Assembly: GCA_025355875.1 (NCBI GenBank)
Contig: JANXYV010000045.1
Span: forward strand, 32,300-96,299
Length of the DNA: 64,000 nucleotides
DNA from: Prolixibacteraceae bacterium
GTDB taxonomy: Bacteria > Bacteroidota > Bacteroidia > Bacteroidales > Prolixibacteraceae
Reading direction: 5' to 3'
The position numbers were made by a program, and so were the translations under genes. The notes under the pieces were generated by a model, which saw nothing but the letters and a program-made list of their open reading frames with translations, did not search any database and had not been told where the DNA came from. Positions 16,317 to 23,534 of this stretch are shown here, piece after piece (the first letter of the stretch is position 1; the number at the start of each line of letters is the position of its first letter).

Positions 16317-16739
16317 ATGAGCAAAGATATAGATTCAACCCGAAAAGAACAATATTTGAAGAAAAGAAAAGAATTGATTGAGCTTTCACGATTTATCCGC
16401 TTAGGTGTAAAATCCGGCGCTTACGACAGTGTTAACGAAGGATTGAAAGAAATCTATCAGGAGACTAACCCAGAAATTGAGGAGTTTAAAACTTTTTTTC
16501 AATGGAAGGAAGAAGGCGCAACAGTGCGCAAAGGTCAAACCGCTTTTCTGATCTGGGGGCAACCTCGTAAAGGTTCACAAGTACCGGAAGGTACAACCGA
16601 GCCGGAAGAATATAAATACTGGCCGCTTTGTTACCTGTTTGCAAATACACAGGTTTATAAACCGGAACCGGCCACAGAACCAGAGCAACAACCAGAACTA
16701 GAGCAGGAACTTGCAACGGTTTCGGGCGATGAATATTAA
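16317..16739 (+). CDS. ArdC N-terminal-like domain protein
   Basis: 140 residues. The central segment FFQWKEEGATVRKGQTAFLI followed by WGQP matches the W-x(4)-G-x-V-x-KG(E/Q) signature of the N-terminal ssDNA-binding domain of ArdC/TraC-type antirestriction proteins. The metalloprotease C-terminal half of full ArdC is absent; instead the protein ends in an acidic, Gln/Glu/Pro-rich tail (PATEPEQQPELEQEL). A role in protecting incoming phage DNA or in replication is possible from the family only. Confidence 0.75.
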   Translation: MSKDIDSTRKEQYLKKRKELIELSRFIRLGVKSGAYDSVNEGLKEIYQETNPEIEEFKTFFQWKEEGATVRKGQTAFLIWGQPRKGSQVPEGTTEPEEYKYWPLCYLFANTQVYKPEPATEPEQQPELEQELATVSGDEY

Positions 16740-17073
16740 TTGAAAGTATTAATTTGCGCAAAGGCTTAGTTTTTTTTACAACGTTTTTTGAGATATAGCC
16801 ATTCGGACAATACCGGAGAATCTGAAAAAACACGGGTTTAGAGTTTGTACCATAACAATCCGCAGGGGTGGCTTGTTTGCCATTCCCCGGCGCGCTCAAT
16901 TCGGAGTTCCGTGCCTCCAGGCTTCGCCTTATTTCCTTCGTCAATGTTTCCTTCCTACGTCAGTAAACCGGCACTCTACCGATCTTTATTTGTTTGATTT
17001 TTGACGATTCAATTTGAAAAATATTGAACCTTACAAAAAAAATGTACCAGAACCGGAGGTTTTCCTTTAAATA
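16740..17073. other. Intergenic region upstream of hicAB
   Basis: About 330 bases without a supportable gene. It contains a GC-rich patch (16860-16930) inside AT-rich DNA. A minus-strand ORF here is rejected because it runs antisense through the ArdC-like gene. Confidence 0.4.
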
Positions 17074-17104
17074 TTTGCAAGTAGTAGAAATATAGTTATC
17101 TTTG
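17074..17104 (+). promoter_or_regulatory. Promoter of hicAB, Bacteroidota type
   Basis: TTTG (17074-17077), 19-base spacer, TATCTTTG (17097-17104). This is a textbook match to the Bacteroidota TTTG/TAnnTTTG promoter. The hicA start lies 32 bases downstream. Confidence 0.8.
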
Positions 17105-17136
17105 TTCTGTAGTTAATCATTTAGTTCTTCAACATT

Positions 17137-17322
17137 ATGAAGTTTTCAGAATTAAGAAACATCCTCGAAAAAGCAGGGTGTTACATTAAGCGGAACGGTT
17201 CTAACCACGACTTGTATCACAGCCCTAAAACTGGAGAAACATTCCCGGTTGGCAGGCATCAGTCGAAAGAAGTACCGACCGGAACATTAAACAAAATTTT
17301 TAAACAGGCAGGGGTTAAATAA
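17137..17322 (+). CDS. hicA: HicA-family toxin (mRNA interferase)
   Basis: 61 residues, the normal size of HicA. Double-stranded-RNA-binding-like fold with conserved GSNHDLYHSPKTGE; His24 corresponds to the catalytic His of HicA. The C-terminal VPTGTLNKIFKQAGV is also typical. It is expected to cleave mRNA when not bound by HicB. It precedes the antitoxin gene by 22 bases and shares its promoter. Usual hicA-hicB order. Confidence 0.93.
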   Translation: MKFSELRNILEKAGCYIKRNGSNHDLYHSPKTGETFPVGRHQSKEVPTGTLNKIFKQAGVK

Positions 17323-17344
17323 CCCCTGCTTTAAAACATTGAAT

Positions 17345-17749
17345 ATGAAAGTAAAAGTAATTATTGAGCGCGGCACCGATGGTTTTTATTCGGCCTATAT
17401 GGATGAAGACCGTTTTGATTTTGGACTGAACGGACAGGGCGATACTGTGCAAGAAGCAAAGAAAGATTTTTTGGTAGCATACCAGGAAATGAAGGAAATG
17501 AAGGAAGAAGAAGGCGCTGAAATGCCTTTGCTTGAATATGATTTTGAGTACGATGTTGATTCGTTCCTCAATTATTACGCGGGTATTTTATCTAAATCGG
17601 GTTTGGAACGGATTACCGGGATTAACCAGAAACAATTGTGGCATTACTCGTCGGGCAAACGCAAACCAAGTAAAAACACGGTAATGAAAATACAACAGGG
17701 GCTGCATAAATTTGCCGAAGAATTGCAACAGGTGCAATTTGTTGATTAA
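17345..17749 (+). CDS. hicB: HicB-family antitoxin with C-terminal HTH
   Basis: About 134 residues from the ATG at 17345. The N-terminal partial RNase-H-like HicB domain shows IIERGTDGFYSAYM and GQGDTVQEAKKDFL. A C-terminal helix-turn-helix (LERITGINQKQLWHYSSGKR) would bind the operon promoter. It neutralises HicA and autoregulates. Followed by a good terminator, so hicAB forms its own transcription unit in the cargo island. Confidence 0.93.
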   Translation: MKVKVIIERGTDGFYSAYMDEDRFDFGLNGQGDTVQEAKKDFLVAYQEMKEMKEEEGAEMPLLEYDFEYDVDSFLNYYAGILSKSGLERITGINQKQLWHYSSGKRKPSKNTVMKIQQGLHKFAEELQQVQFVD

Positions 17750-17779
17750 CTACAATTCTGAAAATTATTGCTCCTGATT

Positions 17780-17808
17780 AGCCTCGCAGAAATGTGAGGC
17801 TTTTTTTT
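17780..17808 (+). terminator. Terminator of hicAB
   Basis: AGCCTCGCA / TGTGAGGCT stem with one wobble, followed by eight Ts. Confidence 0.85.
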
Positions 17809-17870
17809 GTTTATGGCTTGATTTGTATTATTATTTCAGCGTATATTGCAGAAACCAAAAAATCAATTAA

Positions 17871-18482
17871 ATGAAAAAACTATTAATACTGTTTACTTTT
17901 TTTACTTCTATCGTTATTTGCTCTTGTACCGTTGATGATGTAGGTGAAACTCACGTCACATCACTTGGTTGGTTATTGATAGTTGGTTTGCCTATTCTAT
18001 TTGTATTTATGGTGAAAAGTGGACAAAAGAATAAGGTAAAAACTGATGCTTTTTTGGCAAAAAGAGGAATAAAACAAACCGATATTGTTCCTTATGGAAC
18101 TTATGTAGGCGGGCATCCTGATGCTGATGAAAACATAAACTATGCTGTTATATATCCAAAAGATAAAAAGCTGATAATTGCGAAACAGTTACATGAATCA
18201 ATCCCTCCGGAAGACAAGGTTTCTATTGTAATTACCTCAATTAAAGATATTACAGTTGAAGATGCTTCCTCAATTGAAAAAAAAGTAACCTTGGGGCGCG
18301 TATTGTTAACCGGAGTTTTTGCTTTGGCATGGCGTAAAAGCAAGAAGAATGAATTAGCTTTTGTTTCTATCGATTGGAATGATGGGAAATTTAATCATTC
18401 CACATTATTTAGTTTTGAAGGTAAAGATGCTATGCAAAAAGCCAATACAGCACGTAATAAGTTAATTAAAATAGCAAGATAA
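17871..18482 (+). CDS. Putative lipoprotein/membrane protein, prophage cargo
   Basis: 203 residues. N-terminal signal with a lipobox-like IVICSC (Cys19), then a hydrophobic helix (about 32-50, LGWLLIVGLPILFVFMV). A soluble domain follows with a possible membrane-adjacent basic patch (LAWRKSKKNE). Function not recognised. As a single-gene unit with its own terminator it looks like a lysogenic conversion gene, possibly acting at the envelope such as in superinfection exclusion. That role is inference from type and context. Confidence 0.75.
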   Translation: MKKLLILFTFFTSIVICSCTVDDVGETHVTSLGWLLIVGLPILFVFMVKSGQKNKVKTDAFLAKRGIKQTDIVPYGTYVGGHPDADENINYAVIYPKDKKLIIAKQLHESIPPEDKVSIVITSIKDITVEDASSIEKKVTLGRVLLTGVFALAWRKSKKNELAFVSIDWNDGKFNHSTLFSFEGKDAMQKANTARNKLIKIAR

Positions 18483-18678
18483 AACCGCAATTATCCGCTT
18501 TACCCAACAAAAAACCCGCTCACTCAGCGGGTTTTTCTTTTTCTTCTTGCTTATCCTTCATGTGCTTTTGCAAAACCATTTCCACGTAGTTGTTAACGGT
18601 TCTAAAATCTTCCTTTGCTTCCTTCTTGATGAATTCTAAAAGCTCCGAGTCTAAGCGAATGGTCAGTGATTCTTTCAT
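18466..18678 (-). CDS. Putative small RHH-type regulator
   Basis: 70 residues if read to the TAA at 18466. The N-terminal half, MKESLTIRLDSELLEFIKKE followed by AKEDFRTVNNYVEMVLQKHM, has the strand-helix-helix pattern of ribbon-helix-helix (Arc/MetJ) DNA-binding proteins. The C-terminal tail reads through the terminator hairpin of the convergent lipoprotein gene and overlaps its end by 17 bases. It is divergent from the KilA-N gene with a perfect palindrome between them, so it may control both. Confidence 0.68.
18513..18543. terminator. Terminator of the 17871 gene
   Basis: AAACCCGCT / AGCGGGTTT stem with a CACTC loop, followed by TTCTTTTTC. It lies within the 3' part of the minus-strand RHH reading frame. 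Confidence 0.75.
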
Positions 18679-18734
18679 AGTATAAAATTTGAACACAAAT
18701 GTAATAAAATAAATAAATAAAAAAACACATTAAA

Positions 18735-18769
18735 AATATTATTACAATCGCTTGCATTGTAATAATATT
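18735..18769. promoter_or_regulatory. Perfect palindromic operator between divergent regulators
   Basis: AATATTATTACAAT and ATTGTAATAATATT are 14-base perfect inverted arms around a seven-base spacer CGCTTGC. It overlaps the -33 region of the KilA-N promoter and sits upstream of the RHH gene, so it is a likely repressor site. Confidence 0.75.
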
Positions 18770-18781
18770 GTTTTAAATTTG
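18752..18781 (+). promoter_or_regulatory. Promoter of KilA-N gene
   Basis: TTG (18752-18754), 19-base spacer, TAAATTTG (18774-18781), a Bacteroidota-type promoter 27 bases before the start codon. Its upstream element lies inside the operator palindrome. On the opposite strand TACATTTG (complement of 18696-18703) could serve the RHH gene. Confidence 0.7.
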
Positions 18782-18808
18782 CTCATCATTAATCTAAATA
18801 CAGTTAGT

Positions 18809-19366
18809 ATGAACATTCAAATTTTTAAGTATGATGATGTTGAGATCGAATTCGATTTCCGTCAAGGCAAAAACATGATGGTAAATGCCACTGAAATGGC
18901 AAATGCTTTCGGCAAAAAAGTGACTCACTTTTTAGAAAATGAGAACACTGAAAATTTCATTTTGGCATGTTTAAATAGTCGGAATTCCGACTTTTTGGGC
19001 GTTAAAAATCGTGAAGATTTAGTGTATGGAAAGCAAAAATCCGGCACTTGGATGCACCGTATTTTAGCACTAAAATTTGCCGCCTGGTTAAATCCAGATT
19101 TCGAAGTTTGGGTTTACTACACTATTGACCGGCTTCTTTATGAATTTGCCAACGAAATTGAAGAATCAATTAGCGAATCGATTTTACTTCAACGCGAACA
19201 AGACACCATTAAAAACAAACTGGCAAAAGAAAGTCCTGAATTTATGGAGTATTTGAGTATCGAGCAAAAAATCATCAATTCAAAGAATCGCCGTCGCAAC
19301 GCTACAATCAACCGGTTCAGGGAGCGAACAGCCGATTTATTCTCAAACACCAACGTACAGAATTAA
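18809..19366 (+). CDS. KilA-N domain protein
   Basis: 185 residues from the ATG at 18809; an upstream in-frame TTG at 18752 lies within the promoter and is rejected. The KilA-N DNA-binding domain is visible as MMVNATEMANAFGKKVTHFL (about 23-42) and GTWMHRILALKFAAWLNPDF (about 78-97). A helical C-terminal region follows. KilA-N proteins are common in temperate phages and large DNA viruses as regulators or antirepressors. Divergent orientation with an RHH gene suggests a small regulatory switch in the cargo island. Confidence 0.9.
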   Translation: MNIQIFKYDDVEIEFDFRQGKNMMVNATEMANAFGKKVTHFLENENTENFILACLNSRNSDFLGVKNREDLVYGKQKSGTWMHRILALKFAAWLNPDFEVWVYYTIDRLLYEFANEIEESISESILLQREQDTIKNKLAKESPEFMEYLSIEQKIINSKNRRRNATINRFRERTADLFSNTNVQN

Positions 19367-19373
19367 AAACAAC

Positions 19374-19416
19374 AATCCCCCGGGTCTCAGGTGTTTAGAC
19401 CACCTGCCGGGGGATT
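19374..19416 (+). terminator. Terminator of KilA-N gene
   Basis: AATCCCCCGG / CCGGGGGATT outer stem with an inner AGGTG/CACCT stem, directly after the stop codon. The T-run is weak. Confidence 0.65.
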
Positions 19417-19449
19417 CATTAAAAAGTATAAATTTAACACATCAAAAGT

Positions 19450-19707
19450 ATGAAAAATCAGGAAGTAAAAACCAATATTGAAGTTGGAGGTGTAATACTA
19501 ACCGAAAAAGCAATTTATAGACTTAAAATTCTTCAGGAACACGATAACGAAGGTATCGATCACATGAGTAAAATTGTTCAGATGGGAATACGCGCTATCG
19601 TTCATAACCTAGATAATTACGAGCCTGACGAAATAAAGAAAATACAATGTGTATTAACCGATTTATCCTATGTTTGCGATTGGATTGAAGATTTACAAAA
19701 GCCATGA
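19450..19707 (+). CDS. Hypothetical small phage protein
   Basis: 85 residues (MKNQEVKTNIEVGGVILTEK), helical and acidic, not recognised. Its stop overlaps the start of a 43-residue gene (ATGA), which supports both being translated together. Confidence 0.65.
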   Translation: MKNQEVKTNIEVGGVILTEKAIYRLKILQEHDNEGIDHMSKIVQMGIRAIVHNLDNYEPDEIKKIQCVLTDLSYVCDWIEDLQKP

Positions 19708-19835
19708 CCCCAGCCGAATACAAAACCCGCCTGTTTTCGTTGCTTGATCAACTTAAACAGGAGCTTCAGCCACACGAGCGCGAAGCCATTACCGAAGAAA
19801 TAAAGGAAATAATTGAAGCACTGATCCCTGATTAA
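19704..19835 (+). CDS. Hypothetical 43-residue protein
   Basis: Small amphipathic, strongly charged protein (MTPAEYKTRLFSLLDQLKQE) coupled to the previous gene by an ATGA overlap. Function unknown; helical throughout. Confidence 0.5.
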   Translation: MTPAEYKTRLFSLLDQLKQELQPHEREAITEEIKEIIEALIPD

Positions 19836-19844
19836 AAAAAAGTG

Positions 19845-19921
19845 CCTAGAGTTCGGAATGCCGAGAGCGCCTAAAGTTGGATTTACTTTAGGCACTTCGC
19901 ATTTTAGGCGCTCCGAACTTC
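19845..19921. repeat. Nested inverted-repeat element after 19704 gene
   Basis: Outer arms GTTCGGA / TCCGAAC enclose GCGCCTAAAGT and ACTTTAGGCAC, which pair around TGGATTT. The block also contains two GGCGCT/AGCGCC arms. It can fold into a branched structure and may work as a terminator or be a dispersed palindromic repeat. Confidence 0.55.
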
Positions 19922-19975
19922 TTAACCTGTCCTTTCTCCGCCCTTCTCCCCGCACTATCTTTCTAAAAAAAAGAT

Positions 19976-20200
19976 ATGCTGCACCTGGCACAAGCACGAA
20001 AAATTATTGAGAGCCATCAGCCCTTTTCCTGTTCATTCTGGAAGAAGAACGGCGAAATTGTACATGCCCAAAACGTGGTATGCACCAGCTCTTACTTTCA
20101 CGGCAACACCTTTAACCTCAAATTTCTCGATTCCGAAGAATTCAGGAAAGTAAAGGCCGTGCTCATTTTCAACGTATGCGACGAGGAGGTATTTGTATGA
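19976..20200 (+). CDS. Hypothetical small phage protein
   Basis: 74 residues, with KIIESHQPFSCSFWKKNGEI near the start. Not recognised. Its stop overlaps the portal start (ATGA), so it is translationally coupled to the portal gene and is likely real. Confidence 0.65.
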   Translation: MLHLAQARKIIESHQPFSCSFWKKNGEIVHAQNVVCTSSYFHGNTFNLKFLDSEEFRKVKAVLIFNVCDEEVFV

Positions 20201-21627
20201 GAACGACACCAGGCATGAGAAAACCACCTGCGCCACCTAAGCCGCGTTCGGTGGCTGAGCCTGTCGAAGCCGATTTCGCTTCTTTCGGGGTGCATGTTAT
20301 CCAAGGCGTAAACGATAAGTTTGGTTCAATCATCACCGAAGACACCAAACGCATTTTCGATTACGAGGAAGTAAAGCCGGTGAAGGCAAAAGAAGGTTTC
20401 CGGGGTTACGTTCCCTGGGGCTCAGATAACGAACAGCCGCTTCAGATACTCGAAAAAATCAGGGATGACGAAGTGATGTCATCAAACATGTGGTTCAATA
20501 TAACTACTGGTTATGGCCGCGGATTCAAGGTAACCAAGCCTGATGGAACTCCGGTAACTGATGAAGCCATCCGTAAGTTTTTCAGGCGCAACAACATGAC
20601 CAAATTATGGCTCGAACAGTTTACCGACATCAAGCATTTCTATTTTTCGGTGCTGGTCATTATCCTGGATACTGAAGGGAAACAGATCGTACAGATCCGG
20701 CACAAAGAAGCGGTGAATTGCCGGTTCGAAACCTGCGATCCGGAAACCGGAAACATTGAACATGTTTTCTATGCAAACTGGAAATCTAAGCCTAAAGATG
20801 ATGAGATTGAAGCCATCCCATTGCTCGAAATGGATGATCCGATCACTGATTTATTAGTTCGCCTGGGAATTGAACCGAATGATGATGGCGAAACTCAGAA
20901 ACAAACGACTGAACGCAAATTCGCGATCGTGAACCGGATCCCGACTGCAGGCGAAAAGTATTACCCGTTCCCATACTACTGCTCTACCTTCAATTCAGGC
21001 TGGGCAAAGTTGAAAGCCATGATTCCGGTGGCTAAAGTGGCTCAAATGACCAACGGAATGGTGATTAAATACCTGGTAGAGTTGCACAAGGATTATTTCT
21101 ATAAACTCTGCGAAGGCGAAGGGATTACCGACCCGATAAAAAAGAAGGAGCGCCGGAAACTGGAAATCGAAAACATTAAAAACTTCCTCTCCGGAATCGA
21201 CAATCAGAATAAATCATGGTTCTCCACTTACTACATCGATCCGAATGGAAAAGAACAAAAGATGGTTCGCATCGAGCTCCTGGATAAGGACAAAGCGGGA
21301 GGCGACTACATCGAAGATTCGGAAGAAGCGGCCAACATCGTTTCGTATGCCATGGGCGTTCACCCCTCGCTGATCGGAAGCTCTCCGGGCAAAAACAAAT
21401 CGATTAACGGCACCGAAGCCAGGGAACTGTTCACGATGAAGCAAGCGCTTGAGCGCCCAACCCGCGACATCATGATTGCACCTTATTACCTCCTGAATGA
21501 GGTGAATAAATGGGATTTGGAATATGACATTCCAGATCTGATGCTCACCACGCTCGACCAGAAAACCGATGCCAAAGTAGTAAGTACCAAGGACGGCCTC
21601 CCCAACCCCTCCGAAGGAGGGGCTTAA
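20197..21627 (+). CDS. Portal protein
   Basis: About 476 residues from the ATG at 20197. It forms the dodecameric portal ring at the capsid vertex through which DNA is packaged. Recognised by length, position, and portal-like segments such as GYVPWGSDNEQPLQILEKIR and the C-terminal GVHPSLIGSSPGKNKSINGT, which resembles the region where portals read 'lgvpp.llg.s....snae'. Two repeats lie in frame: family A near the N-terminus (adds RSVAEPVEADFAS) and family B at the very C-terminus (adds LPNPSEGGA). The N-terminal Pro-rich segment is probably disordered. Confidence 0.88.
   Translation: MRTTPGMRKPPAPPKPRSVAEPVEADFASFGVHVIQGVNDKFGSIITEDTKRIFDYEEVKPVKAKEGFRGYVPWGSDNEQPLQILEKIRDDEVMSSNMWFNITTGYGRGFKVTKPDGTPVTDEAIRKFFRRNNMTKLWLEQFTDIKHFYFSVLVIILDTEGKQIVQIRHKEAVNCRFETCDPETGNIEHVFYANWKSKPKDDEIEAIPLLEMDDPITDLLVRLGIEPNDDGETQKQTTERKFAIVNRIPTAGEKYYPFPYYCSTFNSGWAKLKAMIPVAKVAQMTNGMVIKYLVELHKDYFYKLCEGEGITDPIKKKERRKLEIENIKNFLSGIDNQNKSWFSTYYIDPNGKEQKMVRIELLDKDKAGGDYIEDSEEAANIVSYAMGVHPSLIGSSPGKNKSINGTEARELFTMKQALERPTRDIMIAPYYLLNEVNKWDLEYDIPDLMLTTLDQKTDAKVVSTKDGLPNPSEGGA
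20245..20272 (+). repeat. Family A repeat in portal gene
   Basis: GGTGGCTGAGCCTGTCGAAG corresponds to the right arm of family A, in frame near the portal N-terminus. Confidence 0.7.
21597..21625 (+). repeat. Family B repeat at portal 3' end
   Basis: CCTCCCCAACCCCTCCGAAG plus GAGGGGCTT; encodes the last residues and stop region of the portal gene. Confidence 0.75.
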
Positions 21628-21680
21628 AAAGAAGAAATAAAATTCTGCATAAATATGAAATACAACTTAATTACGGAGCG

Positions 21681-21720
21681 CCCAAACTCCCTCTCCTTTG
21701 GAGAGGGCTGGGGTGAGGCT
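21681..21720 (+). repeat. Family B repeat, intergenic
   Basis: CTCCCTCTCCTTTGGAGAGG followed by GCTGGGGTGAGGCT, directly before the start of the connector gene. Confidence 0.75.
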
Positions 21721-21722
21721 AT

Positions 21723-22574
21723 ATGATACTCAGAACAATTGATCAACTGAAAATCGTTGTGCCAACCATCATCGAGATGGATGAATTCAGCGATTTTGAA
21801 CCTTACGTCCGGAGCGCCGAACTGTGGATTAAAAACCAGGTACTTGGTAAAGATCTTTATGATTTGGTAAACGCACTTACCGATCCGGTGGCTGAGTCAG
21901 TCGAAGCCGATTTGCTTTTGCTTTGCAGGTCAGTAATCGGAAATCATGCCTATTGGGATGCTATTCCTTTTCTGGATCTCATACATACCAACAATGGATT
22001 TGCTGTTATTTCGGCAACAAACAAAGTTCCGGCCAGTAAAGAGCGCGTTGAGCGCCTTCGCGAACAGTGCCTGATCAGGAGGGATTCTGAAGTTGAATTA
22101 TTGATTGCTTTTCTGGAAGATCATCCCGATTATCACGATGACTGGAAATCTTCACCGGCCTATTCGGTAATGACCGACTGCCTGATCCGTACCGCTACCG
22201 AACTGGCACAATATGGAAATTGGGAAGGAACCCGCCGCGATTTCCTGAAACTTAGGCCAAAGCTGATTCAGGAAACGATGACCCGACTGGAGCCGGTATT
22301 CTCGAAAGATTACATCGACGAATTAATAGAAAAGCAACGTGACGGTGATGTAACTAATGGCGACCTAAAGATAATTGTTCTCCTGAAGTATGCCCTTGGA
22401 TCGCTGATCAATGGTAATACCGAAGCTGCTGCTAAAATTGCCGGTGATGCTCTGCGCTACATCGACAATCATTCTGCCGATTTCGCAACCTACGCCGCCA
22501 GTGGCGAATACCTGGCCCGGATGGCAGCCGATTACGTGAATACTACTGATGCCAAAATCTTTTCAAGCCTGTAG
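21723..22574 (+). CDS. Putative head-tail connector protein
   Basis: 283 residues, directly downstream of the portal gene. Looks like the family of Bacteroidota phage structural proteins that follow the portal (MILRTIDQLKIVVPT and WIKNQVLGKDLYDL near the start, GDALRYIDNHSADF near the end). The helical C-terminal half suits a connector or adaptor ring. A family A repeat lies in frame near residue 56 (PVAESVEAD). Assignment is by position and general resemblance. Confidence 0.7.
   Translation: MILRTIDQLKIVVPTIIEMDEFSDFEPYVRSAELWIKNQVLGKDLYDLVNALTDPVAESVEADLLLLCRSVIGNHAYWDAIPFLDLIHTNNGFAVISATNKVPASKERVERLREQCLIRRDSEVELLIAFLEDHPDYHDDWKSSPAYSVMTDCLIRTATELAQYGNWEGTRRDFLKLRPKLIQETMTRLEPVFSKDYIDELIEKQRDGDVTNGDLKIIVLLKYALGSLINGNTEAAAKIAGDALRYIDNHSADFATYAASGEYLARMAADYVNTTDAKIFSSL
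21886..21910 (+). repeat. Family A repeat in connector gene
   Basis: CGGTGGCTGAGTCAGTCGAA, right arm of family A, in frame. Encodes PVAESVEAD, close to the AVAESIEAH and SVAEPVEAD peptides in two other prophage proteins. Confidence 0.75.
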
Positions 22575-22610
22575 CCCCACCCCAACCCTCCCCAAAGGGG
22601 AGGGCTTAAA
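22572..22610 (+). repeat. Family B repeat after connector gene
   Basis: GCCCCACCCCAACCCTCCCC then AAAGGGGAGGGCTT, starting at the stop codon of the connector gene. Confidence 0.8.
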
Positions 22611-22621
22611 AAAACGCAACG

Positions 22622-23482
22622 ATGAAAATTATAGATAAAAAACAACAGAATAGTTCTTCCTCCTCCCCCTCGGGGAGGCCGGGTGGGGCTCTTAGGCTTT
22701 TTATCCCTGAAAAGTTGAGTGAATTGTCTCCCGATCAGCTTCGGTATATTTCTCGCCTTTACCTGATGGGCTATTCTGAAACTGAATTCCTGGTGAAAGC
22801 GCTGTTTTATCTCACCGGATTAAAATTGCTCCCTTCGATACGCTACGCTACTCAGGGAGCGGCGCTGCCTGAGCGCGAAGCAGTCGAAGGCGGGTCGTAC
22901 TGGTGTACTCATGATTCGATGAAAAAGCCGTTTGTTCTGGATGCCAATCAGATTTCAGAAATGAAAAAAGCGGTCGATTATCTTCTCCAGTCTGATGAAG
23001 TAAAGCCGTTATCCTGGATCGGTTTTGCCCGTGCGCGTCAGTACCGACTGTATAACGCCACTTTCGAAGAATACCTGATGGCCGAAAACTATTATTTCGC
23101 CTATATCGAGACAAAAAAGGATGAACACCTGGATAACCTGATATCGTGCCTTTATCGTCGGCCATGGCACCAGTGGAATGCTGAAAAGATACAGAAGCGG
23201 GCCAAACAGTTCCGGAATGTGGATCCAGCAATAAAATACACGGTTTTTATGTGGTACATCGGGTTCAGAACCTACGTTCCCAAACGCTGCAAAGCCTTAT
23301 TTTCTTCGAAAGGTTCAGGAAAAAGGAGGCCATTCAACCCGCGCGAATACATTAACGGTATGATTCATCAGTTGAACAATGGTGACATCACCATTAAAGA
23401 AAAGCTCCTGAAGCAACCCATTTGGGATGCCCTCGACGAACTGGAACAACGTGCCATCGACTTTGAATCGAGCCTCCCCTAA
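22622..23482 (+). CDS. Hypothetical phage head-tail region protein
   Basis: 286 residues between connector and tail-completion genes. Predicted mainly helical. Two repeats lie in frame: family B near residue 12 (SSSSSPSGRPGGA) and family A around residues 71-90 (LPSIRYATQGAALPEREAVE). Without these the protein would be about 250 residues. Function not recognised. A repeated WxxYIGFRTYVP-like segment (MWYIGFRTYVPKRC) is notable but not diagnostic. Confidence 0.75.
   Translation: MKIIDKKQQNSSSSSPSGRPGGALRLFIPEKLSELSPDQLRYISRLYLMGYSETEFLVKALFYLTGLKLLPSIRYATQGAALPEREAVEGGSYWCTHDSMKKPFVLDANQISEMKKAVDYLLQSDEVKPLSWIGFARARQYRLYNATFEEYLMAENYYFAYIETKKDEHLDNLISCLYRRPWHQWNAEKIQKRAKQFRNVDPAIKYTVFMWYIGFRTYVPKRCKALFSSKGSGKRRPFNPREYINGMIHQLNNGDITIKEKLLKQPIWDALDELEQRAIDFESSLP
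22653..22690 (+). repeat. Family B repeat near start of 22622 gene
   Basis: GTTCTTCCTCCTCCCCCTCG plus GGGAGGCCGGGTGGGGCT. Nearly identical to the copy at 23560, and also placed about ten codons after the ATG. Confidence 0.85.
22831..22893 (+). repeat. Family A repeat, full copy in-frame in 22622 gene
   Basis: CTTCGATACGCTACGCTACT then CAGG form the left arm; CCTGAGCGCGAAGCAGTCGA then AGG form the right arm. The right arm matches the intergenic copy at 7190. Confidence 0.8.
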
Positions 23483-23503
23483 CCCCTCCGAAGGAGGGGG
23501 ATA
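23474..23503 (+). repeat. Family B repeat at 3' end of 22622 gene
   Basis: CCTCCCCTAACCCCTCCGAA then GGAGGGGGA. It contains the stop codon of the gene. Confidence 0.75.
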
Positions 23504-23534
23504 AAAACGCTACTTTCAACGAAAAATCAAAAAT

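Noticed and set aside
16486..16944. 152-residue minus-strand ORF near the ArdC-like gene
   Set aside because: Antisense to the ArdC-like gene for most of its length and low-complexity; no family resemblance.
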